Shown one piece after another: positions 1 to 6,675 of a stretch of 13,300 nt of DNA. The translations under genes were made by a program, and so were the position numbers. The DNA is from CAZYVD01 sp964651045. Lineage in GTDB: Bacteria; Zhuqueibacterota; QNDG01; DSAB01. Under the pieces are notes generated by a model. That model was not told the DNA's origin. It ran no database searches and saw only the letters and a program-made list of their open reading frames with translations. Each line of letters starts with the position of its first letter. Positions within the stretch are counted from its first letter, which is position 1. The stretch covers positions 1-13,300 of the forward strand of contig CAZYVD010000067.1 of assembly GCA_964651045.1 (NCBI GenBank), read 5' to 3'.

Positions 1-1
1 T

Positions 2-337
2 CCAGAGGCAATGAAGATGCTCATAAAATACCACTGGCCGGGCAATGTAAGAGAGCTCGAAAATATTGTAGAACGTGCGGTTATACTCACAAATAAAAAT
101 GTCATAATGCCGGAGGATTTGCCGCCATCATTACAGGAGTCGGGTTTAAAGAGCGGTGAGAGCCAGGAAGATTTTGGTGAAGTAACTTTGGATGAAATAG
201 AAAAAAAGAATATTTTAAAAGTTTTAGAAAGATTTAACTGGAATCAAAAGAAGGCATCAGAAACACTTGGAATATCGACAACGACTCTCTGGAGAAAATT
301 AAAATCATATGGAATAGAGCCGAAGAAAAAGGAGTAA
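2..337 (+). CDS. Sigma-54-dependent response regulator, NtrC family, C-terminal part (5' end outside window)
   Basis: Only the last 111 codons are present; the receiver and most of the AAA+ ATPase domain lie upstream of the window. The visible part opens with the end of the sigma-54 interaction ATPase, with the family signature HWPGNVRELENIVERAV, whose Arg of NVREL belongs to sensor II. After an acidic linker, the last ~45 residues form a Fis-type helix-turn-helix (NWNQKKASETLGISTTTLWRKL) ending in LKSYGI. Such proteins bind enhancer DNA as dimers and hexamerise to drive open-complex formation by sigma-54 polymerase. The gene ends with TAA at 335-337. Downstream lie a dyad and a -24/-12-like element in front of the next gene, so that gene is a plausible target. 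The signal sensed cannot be told from this fragment. Confidence 0.93.
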   Translation, partial: PEAMKMLIKYHWPGNVRELENIVERAVILTNKNVIMPEDLPPSLQESGLKSGESQEDFGEVTLDEIEKKNILKVLERFNWNQKKASETLGISTTTLWRKLKSYGIEPKKKE

Positions 338-379
338 GATTCTGGCATATGGTTTCTCAGGTTTTTTTCATACTATTTC

Positions 380-396
380 TGAAACGAACTGTTTCA
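380..396. promoter_or_regulatory. 17-bp interrupted dyad, candidate enhancer site for the upstream NtrC-family activator
   Basis: TGAAAC, five spacer bases, then GTTTCA form a perfect 6-bp inverted repeat. The 6-5-6 geometry equals that of classical NtrC enhancers (TGCACC-N5-GGTGCA type). Its centre, near 388, lies about 125 bp upstream of the start site predicted from the candidate sigma-54 promoter, within the usual enhancer distance. No T-run follows on either strand, so it is not an obvious terminator. Binding by the adjacent activator is inference. Confidence 0.35.
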
Positions 397-487
397 TTAT
401 GAAAAAAATTAGGACTCTGTTTTGCTGAAGATATTAGACTCTAATTAACAAAATAACAAATAGATACATAATGTTCTATTCATATAT

Positions 488-504
488 TTGGCATGATATT
501 TGTA
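488..504 (+). promoter_or_regulatory. Candidate sigma-54 (-24/-12) promoter
   Basis: TTGGCATGATATTTGTA matches the sigma-54 consensus YTGGCACG-N4-TTGCW except for C to T at 494 and C to T at 503. The GG pair at 490-491 and the GT at 502-503 have the required 10-base gap. The second mismatch falls in the normally conserved -12 GC, which weakens the call. A start site near 515 would give a 5' leader of about 33 bases before the response regulator gene at 548. A sigma-54 activator gene lies immediately upstream. Confidence 0.45.
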
Positions 505-547
505 AATAAATATAAGTGAATTTAATATAACAAATTAGAGAATATTC

Positions 548-1276
548 ATGTCAAACGTTTTAATAGTAGATGATGAAAAAAATGTTTTGCTGACACTGTC
601 GATCGGACTGAGAAGATTTAATTATACAGTTTATGAGGCTCAGAGCGGTCCTGATGCACTCAGGTTAATGAAAGAGACCAATTTTGAAGTTGTTGTTTCC
701 GATATAAGAATGGCCCCGATGGATGGGTATACACTTGCAAGGACTATAAAAAAACAATATCCTGAAACAATAATTATTTTAATGTCTGCATATGGATTTG
801 AGGAAGAAGAGTCTGGTGAGGTTTCGAAATATCCCCGGCTCACAAAGCCGTTCAAAGTTACAGATCTGGTAGAAATCATTAAGAAGGAAGAAGAGAAGTA
901 TGTAAGAAGAGGAAAGATACTAATTTTTGCGGAAAGGGAGAACGGCAGGAAGATTCAGGAGGTTGTGGAAGAAGATGGATTCTCATCAGAGATTTTTAGT
1001 CGTGACAGTGATGCTGTAAAGCAAATCAGAAGTATCAGGGATGGGATTTTTATAATAGATGAAGAGTTGCTGTCGTCTTGTAACTGTCAGATTCTTAATC
1101 AAATAGACCAGAATGCTCCAGACAGGCCAGTTATCATAATATCAAAGAAAAAAGGAAAGAAGAACTTTATTACAAATCCAGACCTTGCCGTTACTGTTCT
1201 CGACAGAGATATGTTTTTTAATGATCACATCTGGGCACTTGATCATATAAAGAATAGCATGTTTGAACATAACTGA
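548..1276 (+). CDS. Response regulator: N-terminal receiver plus degenerate receiver-like C-terminal half
   Basis: The 242-residue product begins with a canonical CheY-like receiver (about 1-115). It has the acidic pair D8/D9, phosphoacceptor D52 in VVVSDIRM, S80 in the conserved Ser/Thr position and K100 in LTKPF. No DNA-binding or catalytic output domain follows. Residues about 121-242 look like a second alpha/beta receiver fold that has lost function. It starts GKILIFAERE without the acidic pair, has GIFIIDEEL where a phosphorylation strand would lie (D171) and PVIIISK where the Ser/Thr strand would lie. The start ATG has only a weak AGAG upstream. The stop lies 15 bases before the membrane-protein gene, so the two are probably cotranscribed. 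The output is probably protein-protein interaction; the partner is unknown. Confidence 0.85.
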   Translation: MSNVLIVDDEKNVLLTLSIGLRRFNYTVYEAQSGPDALRLMKETNFEVVVSDIRMAPMDGYTLARTIKKQYPETIIILMSAYGFEEEESGEVSKYPRLTKPFKVTDLVEIIKKEEEKYVRRGKILIFAERENGRKIQEVVEEDGFSSEIFSRDSDAVKQIRSIRDGIFIIDEELLSSCNCQILNQIDQNAPDRPVIIISKKKGKKNFITNPDLAVTVLDRDMFFNDHIWALDHIKNSMFEHN

Positions 1277-1291
1277 TAAGGACAATGACCG

Positions 1292-2089
1292 ATGCATAAC
1301 AGGAGTATGATATGGATAGCAGCAATCCTCATCACCGTAATCTCGGTTGTATACCAGAAGAGAACAGGACCAACATATCCTAAAAAGGGCAGGATTATTA
1401 TTGACGGCTCTGCAATTTCATTTACACTGCCGCGCAGCGAACTCAGTGGTAAAGAGGCAGAAATTAGACTGATGATTAAAAATAAGAAGATAAAGGGAAG
1501 AATCCGTTATAAAAGGTTTCGGTCAAATGATGAGTGGGAAGAAGTGGCTATGAAGAGAGAAGGAGATATTTTAAAGGCATCTCTTCCCACTCAACCTGCT
1601 GCTGGCAAGATAATCTATTATGTAATTCTTGAGGAGAATGATAGTATTGTATCATTGACAGGCAGCGGTGGTGTTGTTTTAAGATATAAAGGAGATGTAC
1701 CCACATACCTGTTGATTCCACATATAATCCTGATGTTTATGGCAATGCTGCTGTCAAACAGGGCAGGAATCGAAGCAGCTGTCGATGGTAGGAGGGCTCA
1801 TGTCTATATGATTATGACAATATGGCTACTATTCATAGGGGGGTTTATTATTGGCCCCCTGATTCAGAGATATGCCTTTGGTAGCTACTGGACAGGCATT
1901 CCTTTTGGCAAAGATTTAACAGATAACAAGACTCTAATAGCAATGCTGGGTTGGCTGGCAGCATGGTTTAAAAATAGAAGGAGTGTTGGCAGCAGGGGAT
2001 GGATAATTGGTGCTGCATGCCTTATGTTTATTGTCTATTTAATCCCACACAGTCTCATGGGTTCGGAGCTGGATTATACACAGCCATAA
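1292..2089 (+). CDS. Conserved-looking membrane protein of unknown function with extracytoplasmic beta-rich domain
   Basis: I do not recognise a named family for this 265-residue protein. Residues 7-21 form an N-terminal membrane anchor. Residues about 32-133 are predicted extracytoplasmic and rich in alternating beta strands, resembling an Ig/FN3-like sandwich (GRIRYKRF, KIIYYVILEEN). Four hydrophobic segments follow, at about 138-155, 171-190, 214-226 and 236-256. The loop between the second and third holds the distinctive stretch FGSYWTGIPFGKDLTDNKT. I have an impression of similar motifs in hypothetical proteins of FCB bacteria, but could not check. Histidines H144 and H253 sit at membrane-segment positions, so metal or haem binding is conceivable but unproven. 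AAGGA precedes the start by about 10 bases, and the gene follows the two-part response regulator. Confidence 0.8.
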   Translation: MHNRSMIWIAAILITVISVVYQKRTGPTYPKKGRIIIDGSAISFTLPRSELSGKEAEIRLMIKNKKIKGRIRYKRFRSNDEWEEVAMKREGDILKASLPTQPAAGKIIYYVILEENDSIVSLTGSGGVVLRYKGDVPTYLLIPHIILMFMAMLLSNRAGIEAAVDGRRAHVYMIMTIWLLFIGGFIIGPLIQRYAFGSYWTGIPFGKDLTDNKTLIAMLGWLAAWFKNRRSVGSRGWIIGAACLMFIVYLIPHSLMGSELDYTQP

Positions 2090-2220
2090 AACCAATTTGT
2101 ATTTAATTGTCGATTGCATTAAAGTTGATTTGTAATAAATCCCACTTCTTTGATTTTAAGTAGATTATTTTGTCCTATAAAGCCGTCCGTAGTTTTCAAA
2201 GACTTCCCTACTTAACTGGT

Positions 2221-2250
2221 GGCAAAATACTCTTATTAAGAGATTTTGCC
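2221..2250. repeat. Near-perfect inverted repeat (hairpin) in the convergent intergenic region
   Basis: GGCAAAAT at the left end pairs with ATTTTGCC at the right. After one bulged A (2229), the inner CTCTTA and TAAGAG are also complementary, so almost all 30 bases are symmetrical. A realistic fold has about 12 pairs and a 5-base loop. The bases after it on the plus strand (TCTATTGGTTGTTT) give only a broken T-run, and the other side gives none. It could be a weak terminator for the membrane-protein gene 130 bases upstream, an operator-like palindrome or a mobile-element relic. Confidence 0.5.
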
Positions 2251-2446
2251 TCTATTGGTTGTTTCAGTTGAATAGTACAAATAGCATGTAGCTTTCTACT
2301 TACGATGTGGGTTTATAGAGACTCAAATTTTTCATGATCTGGCAATTGTTAAAAATAAGGAATTGTGCTGTTGTGATATAACAGCTATTTTGCAGCTAAA
2401 ACAGTTACTTTATTAAAACTCTATATGATCATGAGGACAATATAGA

Positions 2447-2474
2447 AAAGGCCGAGTAATTACGCTCGGCCTTT
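2447..2474 (-). terminator. Rho-independent terminator of the TPR lipoprotein gene, possibly bidirectional
   Basis: AAAGGCCGAG pairs perfectly with CTCGGCCTTT (10 bp) around an 8-base loop. On the minus strand the stem is followed by TTTTCTATATT, a usable U-tract, and it lies 27 bases past the end of the TPR gene. On the plus strand the trailing CTTTATCGTTT is poorer, but could help stop transcription from the converging gene. Confidence 0.85.
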
Positions 2475-2500
2475 ATCGTTTGTCCTAAAATCTAAAACTA

Positions 2501-3769
2501 TTATCGCTGCAGTTTACCATTGATAAATGTAAACGATACATTCTTGCTTGGATATAGAATCTTAACTATTCTTTTGTCTTTATCCTCTTCATACGTTATC
2601 TTTTCAGGTTTTCCATAAGTTTCGATCAGATATTTTGCATTATCACTGGCAAGCACTTCGGCAATACTGTATGACTTGGTTGCCTCTTTTGTTTTGTTGA
2701 GATTTGCATATGCTATAGATAGTTCGTCCCATGAATTCAGATCACCGGGGTTGAGTTCTACTGATCTTAAATAATAAGAGACCGCTTTTGAAAAATACTC
2801 CTTTGCCTTGCTCTTATTCTCCTTGATTTCTGCTTCTGACAGAATAGGATTGCCCTTTTCGTCTGTTTTTCTAACCTTACTTATGTATTTTTTTGCAATG
2901 TTAATATAGGCGTTTCCGATACCGTAAAATGCATCTGGATCGTCTGGATGTTTCTCGACTACAGATTCTAAAATACTAATTGCCTTGTCGAAATTTTCCT
3001 TTAACAGATATAGACGTGCCATGTTTATCAATAAATCTGGGTCATCTGGATTTGCCTTTAGAGCATTTGTATATGCCTCAATGGCCTTATCAGATTCTCC
3101 AAGCAAATCGTATGATGTTGCAATCATAATGAGTGCATTGGCGTATTTTTCAGAACTCGGATCCTCATTCTGTATTACATCGGTGAGCACATCGATAGCC
3201 TTCTGATATTCTCTGGTTCCGCTGTAGTAGAGTCTGCCAATATTAAAATTAATATCCTTGTTATCGGGTGTAATTTTCTTTGCTGCTGTATAGGTATCTA
3301 TCGCTTCTTTATATTTCCCAAGGGATTCGTAACAGATTGCTAGGTTTTGATATGCCTCTAAATTTTCTGGCATTATTTTTACTGCACTGCTGAATTTTGT
3401 TGCGGCCTCGTCAATCTTGTCCTGCTGAAAAGCATTGACCCCCTCATTGTAGAGCTTGTACCAATATGTCATTCTTTCGTTCTTGATCTCATCTGCATAT
3501 TTATTTGAAATTTCTAGGGACTTGGTGAAAGCATCATTCATCTTCTCATACATCTTCAGTTTACCGTATGCTTTACCCATTATCAGATAGGCCTCACTGT
3601 TTTGCGGGTCAACTTCCAGAGTTTTTTTACATTCTGTGATCGCCATCTCATAATTATCACTCACATAGTAGCTCTTAGCCAGGGTGTTATAGGTCGATTT
3701 ACAGCTTGTAAACAGACAAACGATTCCAAAAATAATAATACAAATAAATAACAACACCTTTTTGGACAT
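2501..3769 (-). CDS. Tetratricopeptide-repeat lipoprotein
   Basis: The 422-residue product opens with a lipoprotein signal: MSKK, a hydrophobic core, then LFTSC with lipidated Cys at 23. Mature residues about 25-377 are a chain of roughly eight to nine TPR units. Typical signatures are NLAICYESLGKYKEAIDTY (142-160), SYDLLGESDKAIEAYTNAL and MARLYLLKENFDKAISILE. A lysine-rich insertion at about 293-322 breaks the later repeats. The last 45 residues (IETYGKPEKITYEE to FTFINGKLQR) are a small separate beta-type tail. TPR lipoproteins usually act as scaffolds for envelope complexes; no specific partner can be named. AGGAGGA sits 6-7 bases before the ATG, making the start secure. It is transcribed divergently from porX across 170 bases, so shared control is possible but unproven. 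Confidence 0.9.
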   Translation of the reverse strand: MSKKVLLFICIIIFGIVCLFTSCKSTYNTLAKSYYVSDNYEMAITECKKTLEVDPQNSEAYLIMGKAYGKLKMYEKMNDAFTKSLEISNKYADEIKNERMTYWYKLYNEGVNAFQQDKIDEAATKFSSAVKIMPENLEAYQNLAICYESLGKYKEAIDTYTAAKKITPDNKDINFNIGRLYYSGTREYQKAIDVLTDVIQNEDPSSEKYANALIMIATSYDLLGESDKAIEAYTNALKANPDDPDLLINMARLYLLKENFDKAISILESVVEKHPDDPDAFYGIGNAYINIAKKYISKVRKTDEKGNPILSEAEIKENKSKAKEYFSKAVSYYLRSVELNPGDLNSWDELSIAYANLNKTKEATKSYSIAEVLASDNAKYLIETYGKPEKITYEEDKDKRIVKILYPSKNVSFTFINGKLQR

Positions 3770-3774
3770 TTTAT

Positions 3775-3782
3775 TCCTCCTT
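3775..3782 (-). promoter_or_regulatory. Strong Shine-Dalgarno of the TPR lipoprotein gene
   Basis: Reading the minus strand, AAGGAGGAATAAA precedes ATG. It is a near-perfect anti-16S match at good spacing and fixes the start at 3769. Confidence 0.8.
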
Positions 3783-3797
3783 GATTATAAATGAGAT

Positions 3798-3825
3798 ATT
3801 ATATGATATCTAAGTTCGTTTACAA
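3798..3825 (-). promoter_or_regulatory. Candidate sigma-70-type promoter for the TPR lipoprotein gene
   Basis: On the minus strand TTGTAA (3820-3825) and a perfect TATAAT (3798-3803) are separated by 16 bases. The start site would fall near 3791, giving a short leader that contains the Shine-Dalgarno. A second possible pair (TTGACT with TATAAA, 15 bases apart) lies further upstream. The region is very AT-rich, so chance matches are likely. Confidence 0.35.
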
Positions 3826-3885
3826 TTTATAATTAAATTTAAATAAAGTCAAGATGTTTTTGAATGGATAGATCAAAGAAAAACA

Positions 3886-3914
3886 TTGACTATTCAAATA
3901 AAAATCATTAATTT
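3886..3914 (+). promoter_or_regulatory. Weak candidate promoter for porX
   Basis: TTGACT (3886-3891) and TAATTT (3909-3914) are 17 bases apart and 26 bases before the porX ATG. The -35 is good and the -10 poor. The first triplet has also been read as a TTG start codon, which the family alignment does not support. Confidence 0.25.
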
Positions 3915-3939
3915 TTTTAGACAAAAATTGATTAAAGCC

Positions 3940-5511
3940 ATGAAGAAATATAGAGGTAAGGTACTGTGGGTGGATGATGAGATAGATCATCTTAAATCCC
4001 ACATTCTATTTTTAGAACAGAGAGGTTATTCTGTTCAAACTGTAACCAATGCAGAGGATGCCATCTCATTATTGAAAGAGAAGGAGTTTGACATTGTCCT
4101 TCTTGATGAGATGTTAACAGGGATGAATGGTCTTGAGGCATTATCATCTTTTCATCAGATTAATCCCTCGCTGCCTATTATCATGATAACCAAGAGTGAA
4201 GAAGAGAATCTGATGGAAGATGCAATTGGTGAGAAGATTGAGGATTATTTAACAAAACCGGTAAATCCGAGTCAGATTCTATCATCCTGCAAAAGGATTC
4301 TTGAGAGGAAGAGGATCGAATGCGATAAGATTACCAGAGACTATGTTGAGGAGTTTGAACAGATATCGGATTCTCTCTCCAGTGAGCTCAAGGCAAGTGA
4401 GTGGATCGATATCTATTATAGACTCTCAAGCAGATGGATTGATCTGGACAACCATTCGGACATTGGACTTCAACAGACATTTTCCGATCAGCAAAGAGAG
4501 TGCAACCACCACTTCTGTAGATTTATTGAGAAAAACTATGAAGAATGGCTCCAGAGTGATGAGAGGCCTGTTCTATCTGTAGATCTGCTGAAGAAGTATC
4601 TATTTCCACTATTAAAGAGAGGAGAAAGGGTTCTATTTCTGGTGATCGACAACATGAGAATGGATCAATGGCTGTCGATCGAACCACTGATTTATGACCT
4701 GTTTACAGTAAATAAGAAGTACTATTTTTCGATTCTGCCTACTGCAACTCCTTACAGCAGAAACAGTCTTTTCTCCGGTCTTTTCCCAAGAGATATTGCA
4801 AGATTATATCCAAAATACTGGAAAGAGGGGGAGAATGATGAGTCGAGCAGAAACAGGTATGAACCTCAACTGCTGATCGATTACATGAAAAGAGAGGGTG
4901 TCGACATTGTTTCAAAGACAAAGTATATTAAACTATTAAATGCGGAAGAGGCAAACCGTATAGAAAATCAGATCGAGTCCTATTTTTCGTTACAGCTCAT
5001 TAGTATGATATTCAATTTTATTGATATAATGGCACATCGCAGGAGTGAGTCGCAGATACTTCAGGAGATTCTTCCAGATGAGTCTGCCTATCGGTCATTA
5101 ACACGAACATGGTTTAAGCACTCATCACTTTTTAAGATACTCAGAAAGGCATCAGAGAGAGGTATTAAGACGATCATAACTTCTGATCATGGTTCGATAC
5201 GGGTTTTAAGAGGAGTCAGGGTTTATGGCGATAGAGAGACTTCAAAGAATTTAAGATACAAGTGGGGAAATGGAATCAAGAGTGATAGTAAGTATGTTTT
5301 AGACATAAAAAATCCATCACGTTTTGGGCTTCCGTCGCCATCAATGAGTACAAATTACCTCATAGCAAAAGAGGATTCCTATTTTGTATACCCAACTAAC
5401 TATCATCATTACCTTTCTCTATACAATGGAAGCCTTCAGCATGGGGGTATTTCAATGGAGGAGATGATTCTTCCAATAATATTCTTGACTCCCAGGGAGG
5501 GAGTAAGATGA
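3940..5511 (+). CDS. porX: PorX-type T9SS response regulator: receiver plus PglZ phosphodiesterase domain
   Basis: The 523-residue protein has a receiver (about 5-122) with acidic pair D12/D13, phosphoacceptor D56, T84 in IMITKSEEE and K106 in YLTKPVNP. These last two stretches are characteristic of PorX. A helical linker (about 123-215) leads to a PglZ domain of the alkaline phosphatase superfamily (about 225-517). Likely zinc and catalytic residues are all visible: D237 in VIDNMR, T268/T270 in PTATPYSRN, D362 and H366 in FIDIMAH, D416/H417 in TSDHGS and H501 in QHGG. Characterised PorX proteins act with kinase PorY and an ECF sigma factor to regulate T9SS genes; neither partner is in this window. 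I chose ATG 3940 over the in-frame TTG at 3886 because the receiver begins directly after it and the length fits (about 518 in Porphyromonas). There is no Shine-Dalgarno. Its TGA overlaps tsaE by four bases. Confidence 0.93.
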   Translation: MKKYRGKVLWVDDEIDHLKSHILFLEQRGYSVQTVTNAEDAISLLKEKEFDIVLLDEMLTGMNGLEALSSFHQINPSLPIIMITKSEEENLMEDAIGEKIEDYLTKPVNPSQILSSCKRILERKRIECDKITRDYVEEFEQISDSLSSELKASEWIDIYYRLSSRWIDLDNHSDIGLQQTFSDQQRECNHHFCRFIEKNYEEWLQSDERPVLSVDLLKKYLFPLLKRGERVLFLVIDNMRMDQWLSIEPLIYDLFTVNKKYYFSILPTATPYSRNSLFSGLFPRDIARLYPKYWKEGENDESSRNRYEPQLLIDYMKREGVDIVSKTKYIKLLNAEEANRIENQIESYFSLQLISMIFNFIDIMAHRRSESQILQEILPDESAYRSLTRTWFKHSSLFKILRKASERGIKTIITSDHGSIRVLRGVRVYGDRETSKNLRYKWGNGIKSDSKYVLDIKNPSRFGLPSPSMSTNYLIAKEDSYFVYPTNYHHYLSLYNGSLQHGGISMEEMILPIIFLTPREGVR

Positions 5512-5987
5512 TGCAGAGGAAGAGTCTCGAGCTCTTCTCAGAAGGTCCCGAGATGACTTTTAATCTTGGTATGAAATTGGCAGGTCTGCTTGAGGTGGGA
5601 GATGTAGTTGCACTTTATGGAGAACTTGGAAGCGGTAAGACCCTGCTCAGTCAGGGTATTTGTAAGGGACTGGATGTAGATGAGTTTGTGACCAGTCCAA
5701 GCTTTGTGTTGATCAGGGAATATCATGGAAGGCTGCCAGTTTTTCATATAGATTTCTATCGACTGGAATCTGATATGGAGATATGTGATCTTGATATTGA
5801 TAGATATATATATGATGATGGAGTCTGTATTATAGAATGGGCAGAAAGGGGAGAGTCACTCCTTCCAGAAGGAAGAATTTCCATTCACCTCTTTCATGTT
5901 ATTGATGGCAGAATGGAATCTGAAGAGAGGCGCCGCATAGTGATAGATGCACCGAGCAGCAGAGGTATAGAGGTTATCAAATTATGA
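5508..5987 (+). CDS. tsaE: tRNA threonylcarbamoyladenosine biosynthesis ATPase TsaE
   Basis: This 159-residue P-loop ATPase works with TsaB and TsaD in the transfer step of t6A37 formation on ANN-decoding tRNAs. The Walker A motif GELGSGKT is at 38-45. The family switch TSPSF follows at 62-66, then the HIDFYRLE strand (D82) and the IIEWAE motif at 108-113, all in TsaE order. Length is normal. The ATG overlaps the porX stop as ATGA, with GGAGGGAG just upstream inside the end of porX, so translation is probably coupled. Two adjacent ATG codons (5508 and 5511) leave the exact first residue open by one. Confidence 0.95.
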   Translation: MMQRKSLELFSEGPEMTFNLGMKLAGLLEVGDVVALYGELGSGKTLLSQGICKGLDVDEFVTSPSFVLIREYHGRLPVFHIDFYRLESDMEICDLDIDRYIYDDGVCIIEWAERGESLLPEGRISIHLFHVIDGRMESEERRRIVIDAPSSRGIEVIKL

Positions 5988-6643
5988 TTTTACTTGGTAT
6001 CGAGACAGCCACCCAGGTGTGTGGTGTTGGTATTGTGAATGATGATGAGGTCATTGCAGATTTCAGGATATTTAAGGACATGCTGCATGCTGAAGTCCTG
6101 GCACAGGTTGTAAAAGAGATGTTTCAAATATCAAGGATTTCGATGAGCGATATAGATGGAATAGCAGTATCCATTGGACCCGGATCATTTACAGGATTAA
6201 GGATTGGCCTTGCATTTGCAAAGGGTTTATCCTGCGGCCTTGATAGACCACTTGTTGCAGTTCCTACAATGGACGGAATTGTTTGCAACGTGCCGCATAT
6301 TTCAGAATGGGCATGTGTAGTGATGAGAGCCAGAGAAGGAGAGTATTATCGAGGTCTATACAGATGGAGTGAAGATGAATGGAGAAGGGAGGGAGAATAT
6401 ATCATAGTTAAAGAGTCTTGTATAGATGAAGGAATTGATGTTGAGGATATTATATTTATAGGTGAGTGTGAATCATGTTCACAAAAAAGCAGAGATGGGA
6501 AGCGTTTTATTCTAATGCCAAATCGGATTTCGACTGGATGGGCAATTGCAATGAGAGGATCGGTTCTCCTGAAAAGTGGAGAACTATCGGATCCGGACAC
6601 AGTGACTCCTCTTTACATACAGAGATTTCTGGGGATCGCATAA
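5984..6643 (+). CDS. tsaB: tRNA threonylcarbamoyladenosine biosynthesis protein TsaB
   Basis: TsaB is the inactive ASKHA-fold partner of TsaD in the t6A complex. The 219-residue product shows the opening strand ILLGIETATQVCGVGIV, HAEVL at 35-39 and the hallmark SIGPGSFTGLRIGLAFAKGL from residue 63. The C-terminal half is more divergent but ends with the expected TVTPLYIQR. The ATG overlaps the tsaE TGA by four bases. The TsaD and TsaC genes are not in the window. Confidence 0.95.
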   Translation: MILLGIETATQVCGVGIVNDDEVIADFRIFKDMLHAEVLAQVVKEMFQISRISMSDIDGIAVSIGPGSFTGLRIGLAFAKGLSCGLDRPLVAVPTMDGIVCNVPHISEWACVVMRAREGEYYRGLYRWSEDEWRREGEYIIVKESCIDEGIDVEDIIFIGECESCSQKSRDGKRFILMPNRISTGWAIAMRGSVLLKSGELSDPDTVTPLYIQRFLGIA

Positions 6644-6675
6644 GGTTTGAAGAGAAGGATCTACTGTTTCGAAGA

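Larger units (their letters stand above)
2090..2500. other. Non-coding stretch between convergent genes
   Basis: This 411-base region separates the plus-strand membrane-protein gene from the 3' end of the minus-strand TPR gene. No frame has a convincing reading frame or recognisable protein fragment. It holds a long imperfect dyad at 2221-2250, a small 6-bp hairpin at 2367-2385 (GCTGTT / AACAGC, 7-base loop, followed by TATTTT) and the strong terminator at 2447-2474. No insertion-sequence ends or target duplications were evident. Confidence 0.6.

Noticed and set aside
338..370. T-run at 362-368 after the sigma-54 activator gene as a terminator
   Set aside because: Only three contiguous base pairs (CTG/CAG) can form before the T-run, so there is no convincing stem.
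409..442. Imperfect direct repeat TTAGGACTCT / TTAGACTCT 25 bases apart upstream of the candidate sigma-54 promoter
   Set aside because: The copies differ by an inserted base and the region is AT-rich; two short copies are too weak to call an operator.
2090..2446. Insertion-sequence or pseudogene remnant in the convergent gap
   Set aside because: All frames I read through are interrupted after fewer than about 30 codons and no transposase motif or paired ends were found.
3886..3939. TTG at 3886 as the porX start, adding 18 residues
   Set aside because: The extra residues are basic and unlike the family, no ribosome binding site precedes it, and the receiver begins directly after ATG 3940.
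4500..5511. PglZ domain as part of a BREX phage-defence system
   Set aside because: The N-terminal receiver with PorX-specific motifs and the absence of any other BREX gene fit PorX, not BREX PglZ.
6475..6675. N-terminal extension of the RimI-like protein starting at ATG 6475
   Set aside because: It overlaps tsaB by 169 bases and the translated extension is low-quality sequence from another frame of a real gene.
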